Shown one piece after another: positions 1 through 6,943 of a stretch of 17,175 nt of DNA. The position numbers were made by a program, and so were the translations under genes. The stretch covers positions 1 to 17,175 of the forward strand of contig CAAGHX010000234.1 in NCBI GenBank assembly GCA_900769745.1, written 5' to 3'. Positions within the stretch are counted from its first letter, which is position 1; each line of letters begins with the position of its first letter. This DNA is from an uncultured Alistipes sp. (lineage in GTDB: Bacteria > Bacteroidota > Bacteroidia > Bacteroidales > Rikenellaceae). The notes under the pieces were generated by a model. The model was given only the letters and a program-made list of their open reading frames with translations, had not been told where the DNA came from and made no database searches.

Positions 1-150
1 ATCCGAGAGTGTGTTGCACGCCTCGATACTACCCCTGCGGTCGATAACCTTACCCTCATAAGCCATCGCTTCAGCAAGGGTAGTTTTTCCCGTGCCGGGT
101 GCGCCGATGAGGACTATGTTCTTAATCTCTTTAGCTGAATAATTTTTCAT
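1..150 (-). CDS. EF-G paralogue (EF-G2-like), N-terminal fragment cut by window edge
   Basis: This is the 5' end (50 codons) of a gene that continues beyond position 1; I translated it by hand from the ATG at 150. The protein starts MKNYSAKEIKNIVLIGAPG and carries a P-loop, GAPGTGKTT, at residues 16-24. It then continues LAEAMAYEGKVIDRRGSIEA, which matches the start of the G domain of elongation factor G. In canonical EF-G the P-loop reads AHIDAGKTT. The Gly-rich variant with an IKNI lead-in is typical of the second EF-G of Bacteroidales (EF-G2). From memory, that paralogue is reported in B. thetaiotaomicron to support translation during carbon starvation without GTP hydrolysis. The family is clear from the motif and its surroundings, but the EF-G2 assignment is inference because domains II-V are not visible. 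It is transcribed leftwards from its own upstream region. Confidence 0.75.
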   Translation of the reverse strand, partial: MKNYSAKEIKNIVLIGAPGTGKTTLAEAMAYEGKVIDRRGSIEACNTLSD

Positions 151-184
151 ATCTTAGTAGTTTTATAGGTTTATACGTATTCGC

Positions 185-232
185 TTTTCGTATCAGCGTT
201 CGAAATTTAAAGTTACGAATTTTTTTCGTATC
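185..232. repeat. Direct repeat TTTTCGTATC upstream of EF-G paralogue
   Basis: TTTTCGTATC occurs perfectly at 185-194 and again at 223-232. The copies are 38 bp apart start to start and each is followed by a similar tail (AGCG, TGCA). They bracket the weak minus-strand -7 candidate at 208-215, so they may be operator half-sites for the leftward gene. The site is A/T-rich, so a chance repeat is possible; no regulator is identified. Confidence 0.35.
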
Positions 233-283
233 TGCAATATCAAATGATGAAAATTTGCAATTTTTATATAAAATATAAATAAA

Positions 284-324
284 GCAAGCTCCCCGTCGCG
301 AAAATATCACAACAGAGAGCTTGC
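284..324 (-). terminator. Putative Rho-independent terminator after the M28 peptidase gene
   Basis: GCAAGCTC at 284-291 is perfectly complementary to GAGCTTGC at 317-324. On the minus strand the stem can gain a G.U and a G-C pair on the loop side, giving about 10 bp with a loop of about 21 nt. It is followed by a T-rich stretch (TTTATTTATATTTT). It lies about 110 bp past the peptidase stop codon, and the large loop makes it only moderately convincing. Confidence 0.5.
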
Positions 325-432
325 GTTATCTTGGCGTGAGTGAGTCGCGATTTTTCTGGGCAACAAGTGTGCCCTTGCGCTCAATGAGTCGCCTTAGCAA
401 ATAATTATGTTAAATGTGCCTTCGCCGAGAGC

Positions 433-1950
433 CTATTTATAGACCTCGTTGCGTGGCCACTGCTTCGAGAGGTTAGCTGTGCCGAGTACCATAATCGCCA
501 TCGATGCTGCGGCCTGGTTCTGGTATTCGGGGATACTCTTATCAAATGTATCGCGCTCGGTGTGCCAAATCTCGTAGTAGCTGAAGTTGTAACCCTTCAC
601 GTCAACGTGCTCGTTCATCTGCTGAGCAGGGATACCCTTTGTCATAAAGACAGTAGCGTCGGTTCCGCCTGGGCTCTTAGGCACATCGCGTGGCTCGAGG
701 GCATTGATCTTGAAGTCGTAGTCGGGGTAAATCTCGCGAATGGCGTCGGCCACCTTCTCATACTCCTTCACCAATGACTTAGGCACCGAGAACGATGTGT
801 AAGGCATAGGGCCGCCGTCGCGGTTGAACACGTTTGAAATCTTATCCAAATCCTTCTCGTGCTGTGCCACCCACGCCTTCGCGCCGAGCAAGCCGAACTC
901 CTCGCCAGCAAAGAGGATAAACTTGATTGTACGCTCAGGCTTAGCACCCGATGCGGCAATCATACGAGCAGCCTCCATCACGGCCGATACGCCCGAGCCG
1001 CAATCCACACCACCGGTAGCCACATCGTAAGTGTCCAAGTGGCAACCCACGATTACAATCTCCTCGGGATACTTCGAACCCTTGATAGTAGCCACCACGT
1101 TGTGGTAGGGCACAGGACCGAGCTTGAAGTAGTTGCGGATATCGAACGTGAGCTGAATCTGTCGGCGCTGCGATGCGAGCTTGTGGATACGCTCATACTG
1201 CTCCTCGTCGAGCTTGATATCGGGAACGGTAGGCAGGTTGTCGAATGTGATGCTGTCGTACACAACCTCGCGGTCATACATAGCTGCGATGGGCACTGGA
1301 GCCGACTGGATAAAGCCCAACACGCCAGCTGCCACCATCTCGTCGTAGAACAGAGCAGGTGTGGTGGTGTCGATAGGCCTCTTCTCGCCATCCTGACCCG
1401 CCACCTCGCGGTTATACTTTGCAGCCTCGGCATTGGCTGCGATAATCTTCTTGCGTGCTGCGGTAGCCTTTGCGCCGTGGGCAAGATTTGTGCCTCGGCT
1501 CTTGCCGTTCACCAACACCCAAGCACCCTTGAGGCGGCCCTTCATGCGGTCAAACTCGGCCTGTGTGCGTGGCTCGATAACCACGTGGCCTGTCTGAGGA
1601 CCTTTTGTGCCCGATGTGTATGATGGGGTAGCGAAGTGAAGCACCATCTGCTCCTCGCCACTCATACGGCCCCACCAGCCTCCACGGTTGAAGCCGACGC
1701 TCATCTTGCCAGCCTCCTCGGTTGTAACCTCAATGCCCCAATCCTTGAACTGCTTTACGGCCCAATCCACAGCATTGTCGTAAGCGTCAGAGCCGATTGG
1801 ACGACCACCAATACGGTTGCAGAGGATGTCGAGGTGCTGCATTGTGCGGTTGTCCTCGATGGCCATCTGCTGAATCTTCTTCACTGCGCTATTCTGTGCC
1901 CACGCTCCACACTGAGCGAGAAGCAACACTATAAGTAAAAGTCTCTTCAT
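433..1950 (-). CDS. Secreted M28-family zinc metallopeptidase
   Basis: This is a 505-residue exported peptidase of family M28 (aminopeptidase/carboxypeptidase-like, two-zinc). Residues 1-18 form a signal peptide (MKRLLLIVLLLAQCGAWA, cleavage likely before Q19), so it acts in the periplasm or outside the cell. The metal-site residues are visible in order: H304 in GCHLD, D316 in GGVDCGSG, E350-E351 in AGEEFG (catalytic base then ligand), D378 in NRDGG and H463 in IWHTE. The segment GGTDA (429-432) fits the conserved late M28 motif. The region between about 100 and 280 probably folds as the inserted PA-like domain often found in such proteins. The start at 1950 is supported by the signal peptide. 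The gene lies downstream of the ROK kinase on the same strand with a hairpin between them. I see no good promoter of its own, so read-through is likely. Substrate specificity cannot be read from the sequence. Confidence 0.9.
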   Translation of the reverse strand: MKRLLLIVLLLAQCGAWAQNSAVKKIQQMAIEDNRTMQHLDILCNRIGGRPIGSDAYDNAVDWAVKQFKDWGIEVTTEEAGKMSVGFNRGGWWGRMSGEEQMVLHFATPSYTSGTKGPQTGHVVIEPRTQAEFDRMKGRLKGAWVLVNGKSRGTNLAHGAKATAARKKIIAANAEAAKYNREVAGQDGEKRPIDTTTPALFYDEMVAAGVLGFIQSAPVPIAAMYDREVVYDSITFDNLPTVPDIKLDEEQYERIHKLASQRRQIQLTFDIRNYFKLGPVPYHNVVATIKGSKYPEEIVIVGCHLDTYDVATGGVDCGSGVSAVMEAARMIAASGAKPERTIKFILFAGEEFGLLGAKAWVAQHEKDLDKISNVFNRDGGPMPYTSFSVPKSLVKEYEKVADAIREIYPDYDFKINALEPRDVPKSPGGTDATVFMTKGIPAQQMNEHVDVKGYNFSYYEIWHTERDTFDKSIPEYQNQAAASMAIMVLGTANLSKQWPRNEVYK

Positions 1951-1972
1951 TTTCCTAACTTATTATAAATCA

Positions 1973-2003
1973 AACAATGCCCGCTTTGGCGGCGGGCATT
2001 GTT
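1973..2003 (-). terminator. Strong hairpin between ROK kinase and M28 peptidase genes
   Basis: AACAATGCCCGC (1973-1984) pairs perfectly with GCGGGCATTGTT (1992-2003), a 12-bp stem with a 7-nt loop, 22 bp after the ROK stop codon. On the minus strand it is followed by TGATTTATAATAAG, which is A/T-rich but not a clean U-run. It could terminate fully, or partially so that the peptidase gene gets reduced expression. The peptidase ATG begins only 22 bp beyond it. Confidence 0.7.
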
Positions 2004-2024
2004 GTTGTCTGAATATCTCTATTA

Positions 2025-3032
2025 TTAGATAACCTTCTGCCAGATAAGAGCTGAAGAACCAAGGATAGCAGCATTCTTACCCTCGATACCTGAAGGCAAC
2101 AACTTAACCTTGTTCTTGAACATTGTAAGGTTAGTCTCCTCCAAATAGTACTGAGTAGGCTCGAAGATGTGCTTACCAGCCTTAGCCAAACCACCGAAGA
2201 GGATGATAGCCTCAGGCGATGTTGTAGCCATAAGGTCAGCCAACGCCTTACCCAAAACCTCACCAGTGAAGCGGAATGCCTCCTTAGCGATTGGGTCACC
2301 CTTGTCAGCTGCAGTTGAGAGCATAACAGCCTCGAACTTAGAGAATGGGATGTCGCGCAACTCGCTCTCGCAGTTCATCTTAGCCATCAACTCAAATGCA
2401 GTACGCTTGATACCTGTTGCAGAAGCGTAAGCCTCCAAGCAGCCCTTTCTACCGCAACCGCACTCACGACCTGTCAAGCGGCTGTCAACAGCGATGTGGC
2501 CATACTCACCAGCAAAGCCGTCGTGACCGTAGATCATCTCGCCGTTGCTAACGATACCTGAGCCAAGACCTGTACCCAAAGTGATAACAACATAATCCTT
2601 CATACCCTTAGCGCTACCAAATACGCCCTCGCCGATAGCAGCAGCGTTAGCGTCGTTAGTGATGGCAACCATAATGCCTGGGAATGAAGCCTGGATATCC
2701 TCCACAAAGTGGAACATACGACGGTTCTCATCTGGATTAGGCTCATCGTCACGGAACTTCCACAAGTTTGCAGGAGTCTCGATCATACCAGTGTGGTAGT
2801 TTGCGTTAGGTGCGCCGATACCAATACCGATAAGCTCGAAATCAAACGATACACTGCCAATAAGAGCGTGCATAGCCTCACACAACGTCTTAACGTATGT
2901 AGGATAGTCGTCAAACTTCTTGTACCTTTCAGTTGAAATTACAGACTCACAAAATACAGTACCCTCCTCATCGACCAAACCAAATGCAGTGTTTGTACCG
3001 CCGATGTCGATACCCATAGCCAATTTTTTCAT
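2025..3032 (-). CDS. ROK-family sugar kinase (glucokinase/N-acetylhexosamine kinase type)
   Basis: This is a 335-residue cytoplasmic kinase that phosphorylates a hexose or amino sugar with ATP. The phosphate-binding motif DIGGTN lies at 9-14, the catalytic aspartate is D127 in TNDANAA (125-131), and the second nucleotide loop GTGLGSG is at 153-159. The sugar-contacting E176 and H179 are in GEYGHI. The ROK zinc motif follows as C191, C193 and C198 in CGCGRKGCLE, together with H179. Length and motif order are those of a complete enzyme with no DNA-binding domain, so it is a kinase and not a ROK repressor. ROK sequence motifs do not separate glucokinase from N-acetylglucosamine, N-acetylmannosamine or fructose kinases with certainty. 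It is the first gene of a leftward unit with a well-formed promoter at 3091-3122 and a leader of roughly 50 nt. Confidence 0.9.
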   Translation of the reverse strand: MKKLAMGIDIGGTNTAFGLVDEEGTVFCESVISTERYKKFDDYPTYVKTLCEAMHALIGSVSFDFELIGIGIGAPNANYHTGMIETPANLWKFRDDEPNPDENRRMFHFVEDIQASFPGIMVAITNDANAAAIGEGVFGSAKGMKDYVVITLGTGLGSGIVSNGEMIYGHDGFAGEYGHIAVDSRLTGRECGCGRKGCLEAYASATGIKRTAFELMAKMNCESELRDIPFSKFEAVMLSTAADKGDPIAKEAFRFTGEVLGKALADLMATTSPEAIILFGGLAKAGKHIFEPTQYYLEETNLTMFKNKVKLLPSGIEGKNAAILGSSALIWQKVI

Positions 3033-3040
3033 AGTTTCTT

Positions 3041-3058
3041 GGTTAATTATGGTTAATT
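3041..3058. repeat. Tandem GGTTAATT repeat in the ROK kinase leader
   Basis: GGTTAATT occurs at 3041-3048 and 3051-3058, a 10-bp period equal to about one helical turn. It lies between the predicted -7 box and the start codon of the ROK gene, so it would be within the 5' untranslated region. The position suits a repressor operator or an RNA-level site, but the pattern is short and A/T-rich. Confidence 0.35.
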
Positions 3059-3090
3059 GTTAAAAATATAATTCGTACGGTTTGTTTCGT

Positions 3091-3122
3091 CAAAGTTAAG
3101 TATAAAATTCGTTTTCTTCAAA
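3091..3122 (-). promoter_or_regulatory. Bacteroides-type promoter for the ROK kinase gene
   Basis: On the minus strand, TTTG (3122-3119), a 20-nt spacer and TAACTTTG (3098-3091) match the Bacteroides sigma-ABfr consensus TTTG-N19-21-TAnnTTTG without mismatch. Transcription should start near 3084, about 50 nt before the ATG at 3032. Confidence 0.75.
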
Positions 3123-3139
3123 CTTTTTTATTAAATTTG
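3108..3139 (+). promoter_or_regulatory. Bacteroides-type promoter for the isoprenyl synthase operon
   Basis: TAAATTTG at 3132-3139 is a perfect TAnnTTTG box. TTCG at 3108-3111, 20 nt upstream, is a three-out-of-four match to the TTTG box. It interleaves with the leftward ROK promoter, so the two polymerases would compete. Transcription from near 3145 excludes the in-frame TTG at 3137 as a start codon, because it lies inside the box. Confidence 0.7.
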
Positions 3140-3193
3140 GGCCACGTAGAAGTAAATAAGATGCAAAACGTGATAAATTATACCTCTTTTGTT

Positions 3194-4168
3194 ATGAAAA
3201 ATAACGACGAGATTCTTGCGCTGTTCGAGAACTATTTGGCGCAAATCCAACTCCCTGAGGAGCCTCAGGTGCTCTACTCTCCGATTATATACTCTATGTC
3301 GGGAGGTGGCAAGCGTATTCGCCCCACACTTTTGCTGTTGGCCTGCGAGGCCTATGGCGGTAATCTGCAGGAGGCTATGCCTGCTGCTGCGGCAGTCGAG
3401 ATGTTCCACAACTTCACACTTCTGCATGATGATATCATGGATAATGCCGTTGTGCGCCGAGGCAAGCCATCGGTCTATGCCAAGTGGGGTAGCAATGTGG
3501 CTATCTTGTCGGGCGATGCTATGATGATATACTCTTATAAACTCCTGAGCTTGGTGCCCGAATCGAAGCTCGCTCGAATTATGAGTATCTTTACTCCTAT
3601 GGCTCTGCAAGTGTGTGAGGGTCAGCAGTATGATATGGACTTCGAGACCTGCGCTAAGGTGTCGGTTGTGGAGTATATGCGCATGATTGAGCTCAAGACT
3701 TCTGTTCTGTTGGCCGGTTCTGCTATGATTGGCGCAGTGTTGGGTGGTGCCAGCGACGAGGAGTGCCGCAAGGTCTATAACTACGCTCTGGAGTTGGGCT
3801 TGGCCTTCCAGTTGCAGGACGACCTGCTCGATAGCTACGGCACAGAGAAGGAGCTTGGCAAGAAGATTGGTGGCGACATCTTGGAGGGCAAGAAGACCTA
3901 TCTGATGTTGCAGGCTATGAGCCGTGCAGTCGAGGATGATCGCGAGATTTTGCGTAAGACCCACCTCGACGAGTCGCTCTCTGATGATGAGAAGATTGCA
4001 CGCGTAAAGGAGGTTTACGATCGCTATGATATTCAACACACAGTTGAGCAGCAGATTTCGTTGCGTTTCGACAAGGCTTTGTCGTTGCTCGATACGTTGG
4101 AGCTCCCATCTGAGCGAAAGGAGCACCTCAGAGTATTTGCTCAGAATTTGATGGGACGTAAGAAGTAA
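3194..4168 (+). CDS. Short-chain polyprenyl (farnesyl/geranylgeranyl) diphosphate synthase
   Basis: This is a 324-residue trans-isoprenyl diphosphate synthase that condenses isopentenyl diphosphate with an allylic diphosphate. Counting from the ATG at 3194, GGKRIRP (38-44) binds the diphosphates, the first Asp-rich motif is DDIMD (79-83), and R88-R89 follow. KT is at 168-169 and the second Asp-rich motif DDLLD is at 209-213. F74, five residues before the first Asp motif, is bulky, which in this family usually limits the product to C15-C20; the product length is inferred. In-frame starts also exist at 3137 (TTG) and 3161 (ATG). I prefer 3194 because MKNNDEILALFENYL aligns with the usual family N-terminus. 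The TTG lies inside the promoter; 3161 remains possible. It is the first gene of a rightward operon, and the next ATG is only 4 nt after its stop. Confidence 0.9.
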   Translation: MKNNDEILALFENYLAQIQLPEEPQVLYSPIIYSMSGGGKRIRPTLLLLACEAYGGNLQEAMPAAAAVEMFHNFTLLHDDIMDNAVVRRGKPSVYAKWGSNVAILSGDAMMIYSYKLLSLVPESKLARIMSIFTPMALQVCEGQQYDMDFETCAKVSVVEYMRMIELKTSVLLAGSAMIGAVLGGASDEECRKVYNYALELGLAFQLQDDLLDSYGTEKELGKKIGGDILEGKKTYLMLQAMSRAVEDDREILRKTHLDESLSDDEKIARVKEVYDRYDIQHTVEQQISLRFDKALSLLDTLELPSERKEHLRVFAQNLMGRKK

Positions 4169-4172
4169 CAAG

Positions 4173-5456
4173 ATGGGAATCAGAAGAAAAGATATAGAGA
4201 TAATGGCACCCGTTGGGTGTATGGAGTCGTTGCACGCAGCCATCAATGCTGGTGCTGATGCTGTCTATTTTGGTGTCGGAGTGCTCAATATGAGAGCCCG
4301 CTCGTCGGTTAATTTCACGCTCGACGACTTGGCTGAAATCGTCCGCATAGCTCACGAGGCCGGTGTAAAGACCTATCTTACAGTCAATACAATCCTCTAT
4401 GATAACGAGATGGAGGATCTGCGTGCCATCGTTGATAGAGCCGTCAAGGAGGGTGTCGATGCTATCATTGCAGCCGATGTAGCTGCTATTATGTATGCCC
4501 GCCAGGTGGGTATGGAGGTGCATATCTCCACCCAGTGCAACATTTCGAACATCGAGGCGGTGCGTTTCTATGCACAGTGGGCCGACGTGGTGGTGCTGGC
4601 GCGTGAGCTCAGTCTCGAACAGATTGCCTATATCTCGGAGTGCATCAAGCGTGAAGAGATTCGTGGCCCTAAGGGCGAGCTGGTGCAGATTGAGATGTTC
4701 GCCCACGGAGCGTTGTGTATGTCGATTTCGGGTAAGTGCTACCTCAGCGAGCACGAGGAGAACTGCTCGGCTAATCGTGGTGCCTGCCGCCAGATTTGCC
4801 GCCGCAAATACCTCATCACCGAGATGCAGACAGGCCGTCAGCTCTATACCGATGGCCGTTACATCCTCTCTCCCAAGGACTTGTGTACGGTAGATTTCTT
4901 GGATAAGTTTATCGGCGCGGGTGTTCGTGTGCTCAAAATTGAGGGTCGTGCGCGTGGTGCTGAGTATGTGAAGCGTGTGGTTGAGAGCTACGATGCTGCA
5001 TTGCGAGCTATCGAGAGCGAGAGCTACACCGAGGAGTGTGCCGCTGAGATTAAGGAGAAGCTCTCTACTGTCTTTAACCGTGGCTTCTGGGAGGGTTACT
5101 ACGCTGGCCGACCTATGGCCGAGTTGTGTAACCGCTATGGCTCTGCCGCCACCCAGCGCAAGGTCTATGTGGGTAAGGTTACTAACTTCTTCAAGAAGAT
5201 TTCTGTTGCCGAGGTGCTTGTCGAGGCTGCGCCGGTGAATAAGGGCGACGAGCTCTTGTGGATGGGCGAGACCACAGGCGTTGTGGAGCAGCAGGCCGAG
5301 GGCTTGATGCTCAAGGAGCAGATTGTGGACCACATTCCGCAGGGAGTATATTTCTCAATCAAGGTCGATGGGGTGCTGCGCCGTGGCGACAAACTCTATA
5401 AGATGATGCCTTCGGAGGAGGTCGATAAGACTAAATATGTGCCCAAGACAATATAA
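4173..5456 (+). CDS. Peptidase U32-family protein, TrhP-like tRNA hydroxylation protein
   Basis: This is a 427-residue member of the U32 (collagenase-like) family. The N-terminal two thirds look like a TIM barrel, starting with EIMAPVGCMESLHAAINAGA. The family signature is plain: MFAHGALCMSISGKC (175-189), followed by C198, N201-R202-G203, C205 and C209, then KIEGRAR (255-261). Bacterial relatives include YegQ/TrhP, which with prephenate hydroxylates uridine 34 of tRNA, and RlhA, which hydroxylates a 23S rRNA cytidine. The cysteine cluster is conserved in both. The C-terminal part from about 335 (RKVYVGKVTNFFKK) is the small beta domain of the TrhP/YegQ branch. A TrhP-type RNA-modification role is more likely than proteolysis, though family names keep 'peptidase'. 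Its ATG lies 4 nt after the previous stop, so translation is probably coupled. It is complete and unremarkable in length. Confidence 0.85.
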   Translation: MGIRRKDIEIMAPVGCMESLHAAINAGADAVYFGVGVLNMRARSSVNFTLDDLAEIVRIAHEAGVKTYLTVNTILYDNEMEDLRAIVDRAVKEGVDAIIAADVAAIMYARQVGMEVHISTQCNISNIEAVRFYAQWADVVVLARELSLEQIAYISECIKREEIRGPKGELVQIEMFAHGALCMSISGKCYLSEHEENCSANRGACRQICRRKYLITEMQTGRQLYTDGRYILSPKDLCTVDFLDKFIGAGVRVLKIEGRARGAEYVKRVVESYDAALRAIESESYTEECAAEIKEKLSTVFNRGFWEGYYAGRPMAELCNRYGSAATQRKVYVGKVTNFFKKISVAEVLVEAAPVNKGDELLWMGETTGVVEQQAEGLMLKEQIVDHIPQGVYFSIKVDGVLRRGDKLYKMMPSEEVDKTKYVPKTI

Positions 5457-5497
5457 ATCGCAATAGCTAACTGATTATAACTAAAACAATTATACCT

Positions 5498-6892
5498 ATG
5501 TTCACAGCAGATATCTATGCAAAGCGTCGTGCCGAGTTGCGCCGACGTGTTGGCTCTGGTTTGATTCTTCTCCCAGGTAATGTGGAGTCGCCATTCAACT
5601 ATCCCAATAACACATACCACTTCCGCCAGGATTCAACTTTCCTCTACTACTTCGGCCACAATGTGCCATTGTTGGCAGGTGTGATTGATGCCGATTCGGG
5701 TGAGGAGACTCTCTATGGCGATGATTTTACCGTTGACGATATCATCTGGATGGGTCCACAGCCCACAATCCGTGACTTTGCCGAGCAGGTGGGTGTTGCC
5801 GAGGCGAAGCCTTTGGCGAAGCTCAGCGACGATGTGAAGCGCGCTATTGCTTTGGGCCGCAAGGTTCACTACTTGCCCCCATATCGTGGCGAGACTAAGC
5901 TGATGCTCAGCGACTTGTTGGGTATTGCTCCCGCTATGCTCCACGCTCATAAGTCGCTCGATTTGCTCTTTGCCGTAGCCGAGATGCGCGAGAAGAAGGC
6001 TCCCGAGGAGTTGGCAGCATTGGAGGAGGCATTCGAGATTGGCTACCAGATGCACACTGCCGCTATGCGTAACACTGCCGTTGGCCGCACCGAGCACGAG
6101 GTGGCTGCCATCGTAGATGGTATGGCGTTGCGCTATGGTACAGGTGCATCGTTCACCACAATCCTCTCGCAACATGGCGAGGTGTTGCACAACCACGACC
6201 ACTCAGGTATTATGACCGACGGCCGTCTGTTGTTGTGTGATGCGGGTGGCGAGCACCTTAACAACTACGTTTCGGACCACACTCGTACATTCCCCGTAAA
6301 CGGCAAATTCACTCAGAAGCAGAAAGATGTATATAATATAGTATTGCGTGCTCACGACGCTGCTGCCGAGGCTTTGCGTCCAGGAATGATGTACACCGAG
6401 TTCTCGGATGTCGCTTTCCGCACAATCATCGAGGGCTTGAAGGAGCTCGACTTGGTGCGTGGTTCTGTGGATGACGCTTTGGCTGCTGGCGCTGGCTTCC
6501 TCTTTATGCCTCACGGCTTGGGTCACGGTATCGGTTTGGATGTTCACGACTGCGAGAATATCGGCGAGCGTTCGTTCTCGTTTGGCGATGTGGAGGAGCG
6601 TGCAAAGGCATCGGCTTGCTGTATTACACGTCAGTGGTGGCGTTTGATGCCAGGCACAGTGTTGTCTGACGAGCCAGGTATCTACTTCGTGCCAGCCCTT
6701 ATCGACAAGTATAAGGCCGAGGGCAAGTGCAAGGGCATCGTAAACTACGACAAGTTGGAGGAGTACCGCGACTTCGGTGGTATCCGCCTCGAGGACGACC
6801 TTGTAGTTACCGAGACAGGCTCAAAGGTTATCGGTGACAAGCAGATTCCTATCACTGTCGAGGATGTTGAGGCTATCGTAGGCAGCTTGTAG
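5498..6892 (+). CDS. Xaa-Pro aminopeptidase (aminopeptidase P family, M24B)
   Basis: This is a 464-residue cytoplasmic metallopeptidase that removes an N-terminal residue preceding proline. Residues 1 to about 150 form the N-terminal aminopeptidase-P domain (NNTYHFRQDSTFLYYFG, 37-53). The pita-bread catalytic domain follows. All five metal ligands are present: D248 in CDAGG, D260 in SDHTR, H343 in GLGHGIG, E392 in DEPGIYF and E432 in IRLEDD. Supporting histidines are H231/H233 and H339. There is no signal peptide. A C-terminal insert around 365-380 with vicinal cysteines (C374-C375) is a little unusual but in frame. The gene is 41 nt downstream of the U32 gene with no terminator or recognisable promoter between them, so it is probably in the same operon. 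Confidence 0.9.
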   Translation: MFTADIYAKRRAELRRRVGSGLILLPGNVESPFNYPNNTYHFRQDSTFLYYFGHNVPLLAGVIDADSGEETLYGDDFTVDDIIWMGPQPTIRDFAEQVGVAEAKPLAKLSDDVKRAIALGRKVHYLPPYRGETKLMLSDLLGIAPAMLHAHKSLDLLFAVAEMREKKAPEELAALEEAFEIGYQMHTAAMRNTAVGRTEHEVAAIVDGMALRYGTGASFTTILSQHGEVLHNHDHSGIMTDGRLLLCDAGGEHLNNYVSDHTRTFPVNGKFTQKQKDVYNIVLRAHDAAAEALRPGMMYTEFSDVAFRTIIEGLKELDLVRGSVDDALAAGAGFLFMPHGLGHGIGLDVHDCENIGERSFSFGDVEERAKASACCITRQWWRLMPGTVLSDEPGIYFVPALIDKYKAEGKCKGIVNYDKLEEYRDFGGIRLEDDLVVTETGSKVIGDKQIPITVEDVEAIVGSL

Positions 6893-6943
6893 CCTGCGCG
6901 TAGCTCTCTGACTCGAATTTAACAGAAACAGATTCTAAGAGTT

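Larger units (their letters stand above)
151..432. other. Intergenic region upstream of EF-G paralogue and downstream of M28 peptidase
   Basis: No gene is visible in these 282 bases. The left half (151-280) is very A/T-rich and should hold the promoter of the leftward EF-G gene. The best -7 candidate is TAACTTTA on the minus strand (215-208), one mismatch from TAnnTTTG, but I see no well-spaced TTTG for it. Two copies of TTTTCGTATC lie at 185-194 and 223-232. The right half holds the putative terminator of the peptidase gene (284-324) and a small hairpin, GGGCA/TGCCC (358-362 with 370-374), that has no U-tract on either side. Confidence 0.5.

Noticed and set aside
358..374. GGGCA/TGCCC hairpin as a terminator
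   Set aside because: The stem is only 5 bp and no T-run follows in either direction.
859..1623. 254-codon open frame on the plus strand inside the M28 peptidase gene
   Set aside because: It is antisense to a gene with complete catalytic motifs, has no recognisable domain and is rich in Leu, His and Val from reverse-reading biased codons.
3137..3193. TTG start giving a 343-residue isoprenyl synthase
   Set aside because: The TTG is inside the TAAATTTG promoter box and would not be in the transcript. The family N-terminus aligns with the ATG at 3194.
3131..4246. 371-codon minus-strand open frame opposite the isoprenyl synthase
   Set aside because: The sense gene has both Asp-rich motifs. The antisense frame is open because the sense gene avoids TTA, CTA and TCA codons, which would read as stops.
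4128..5333. 401-codon minus-strand open frame opposite the U32 gene
   Set aside because: Same explanation: low use of TTA, CTA and TCA in the sense strand. The predicted protein has no domain.
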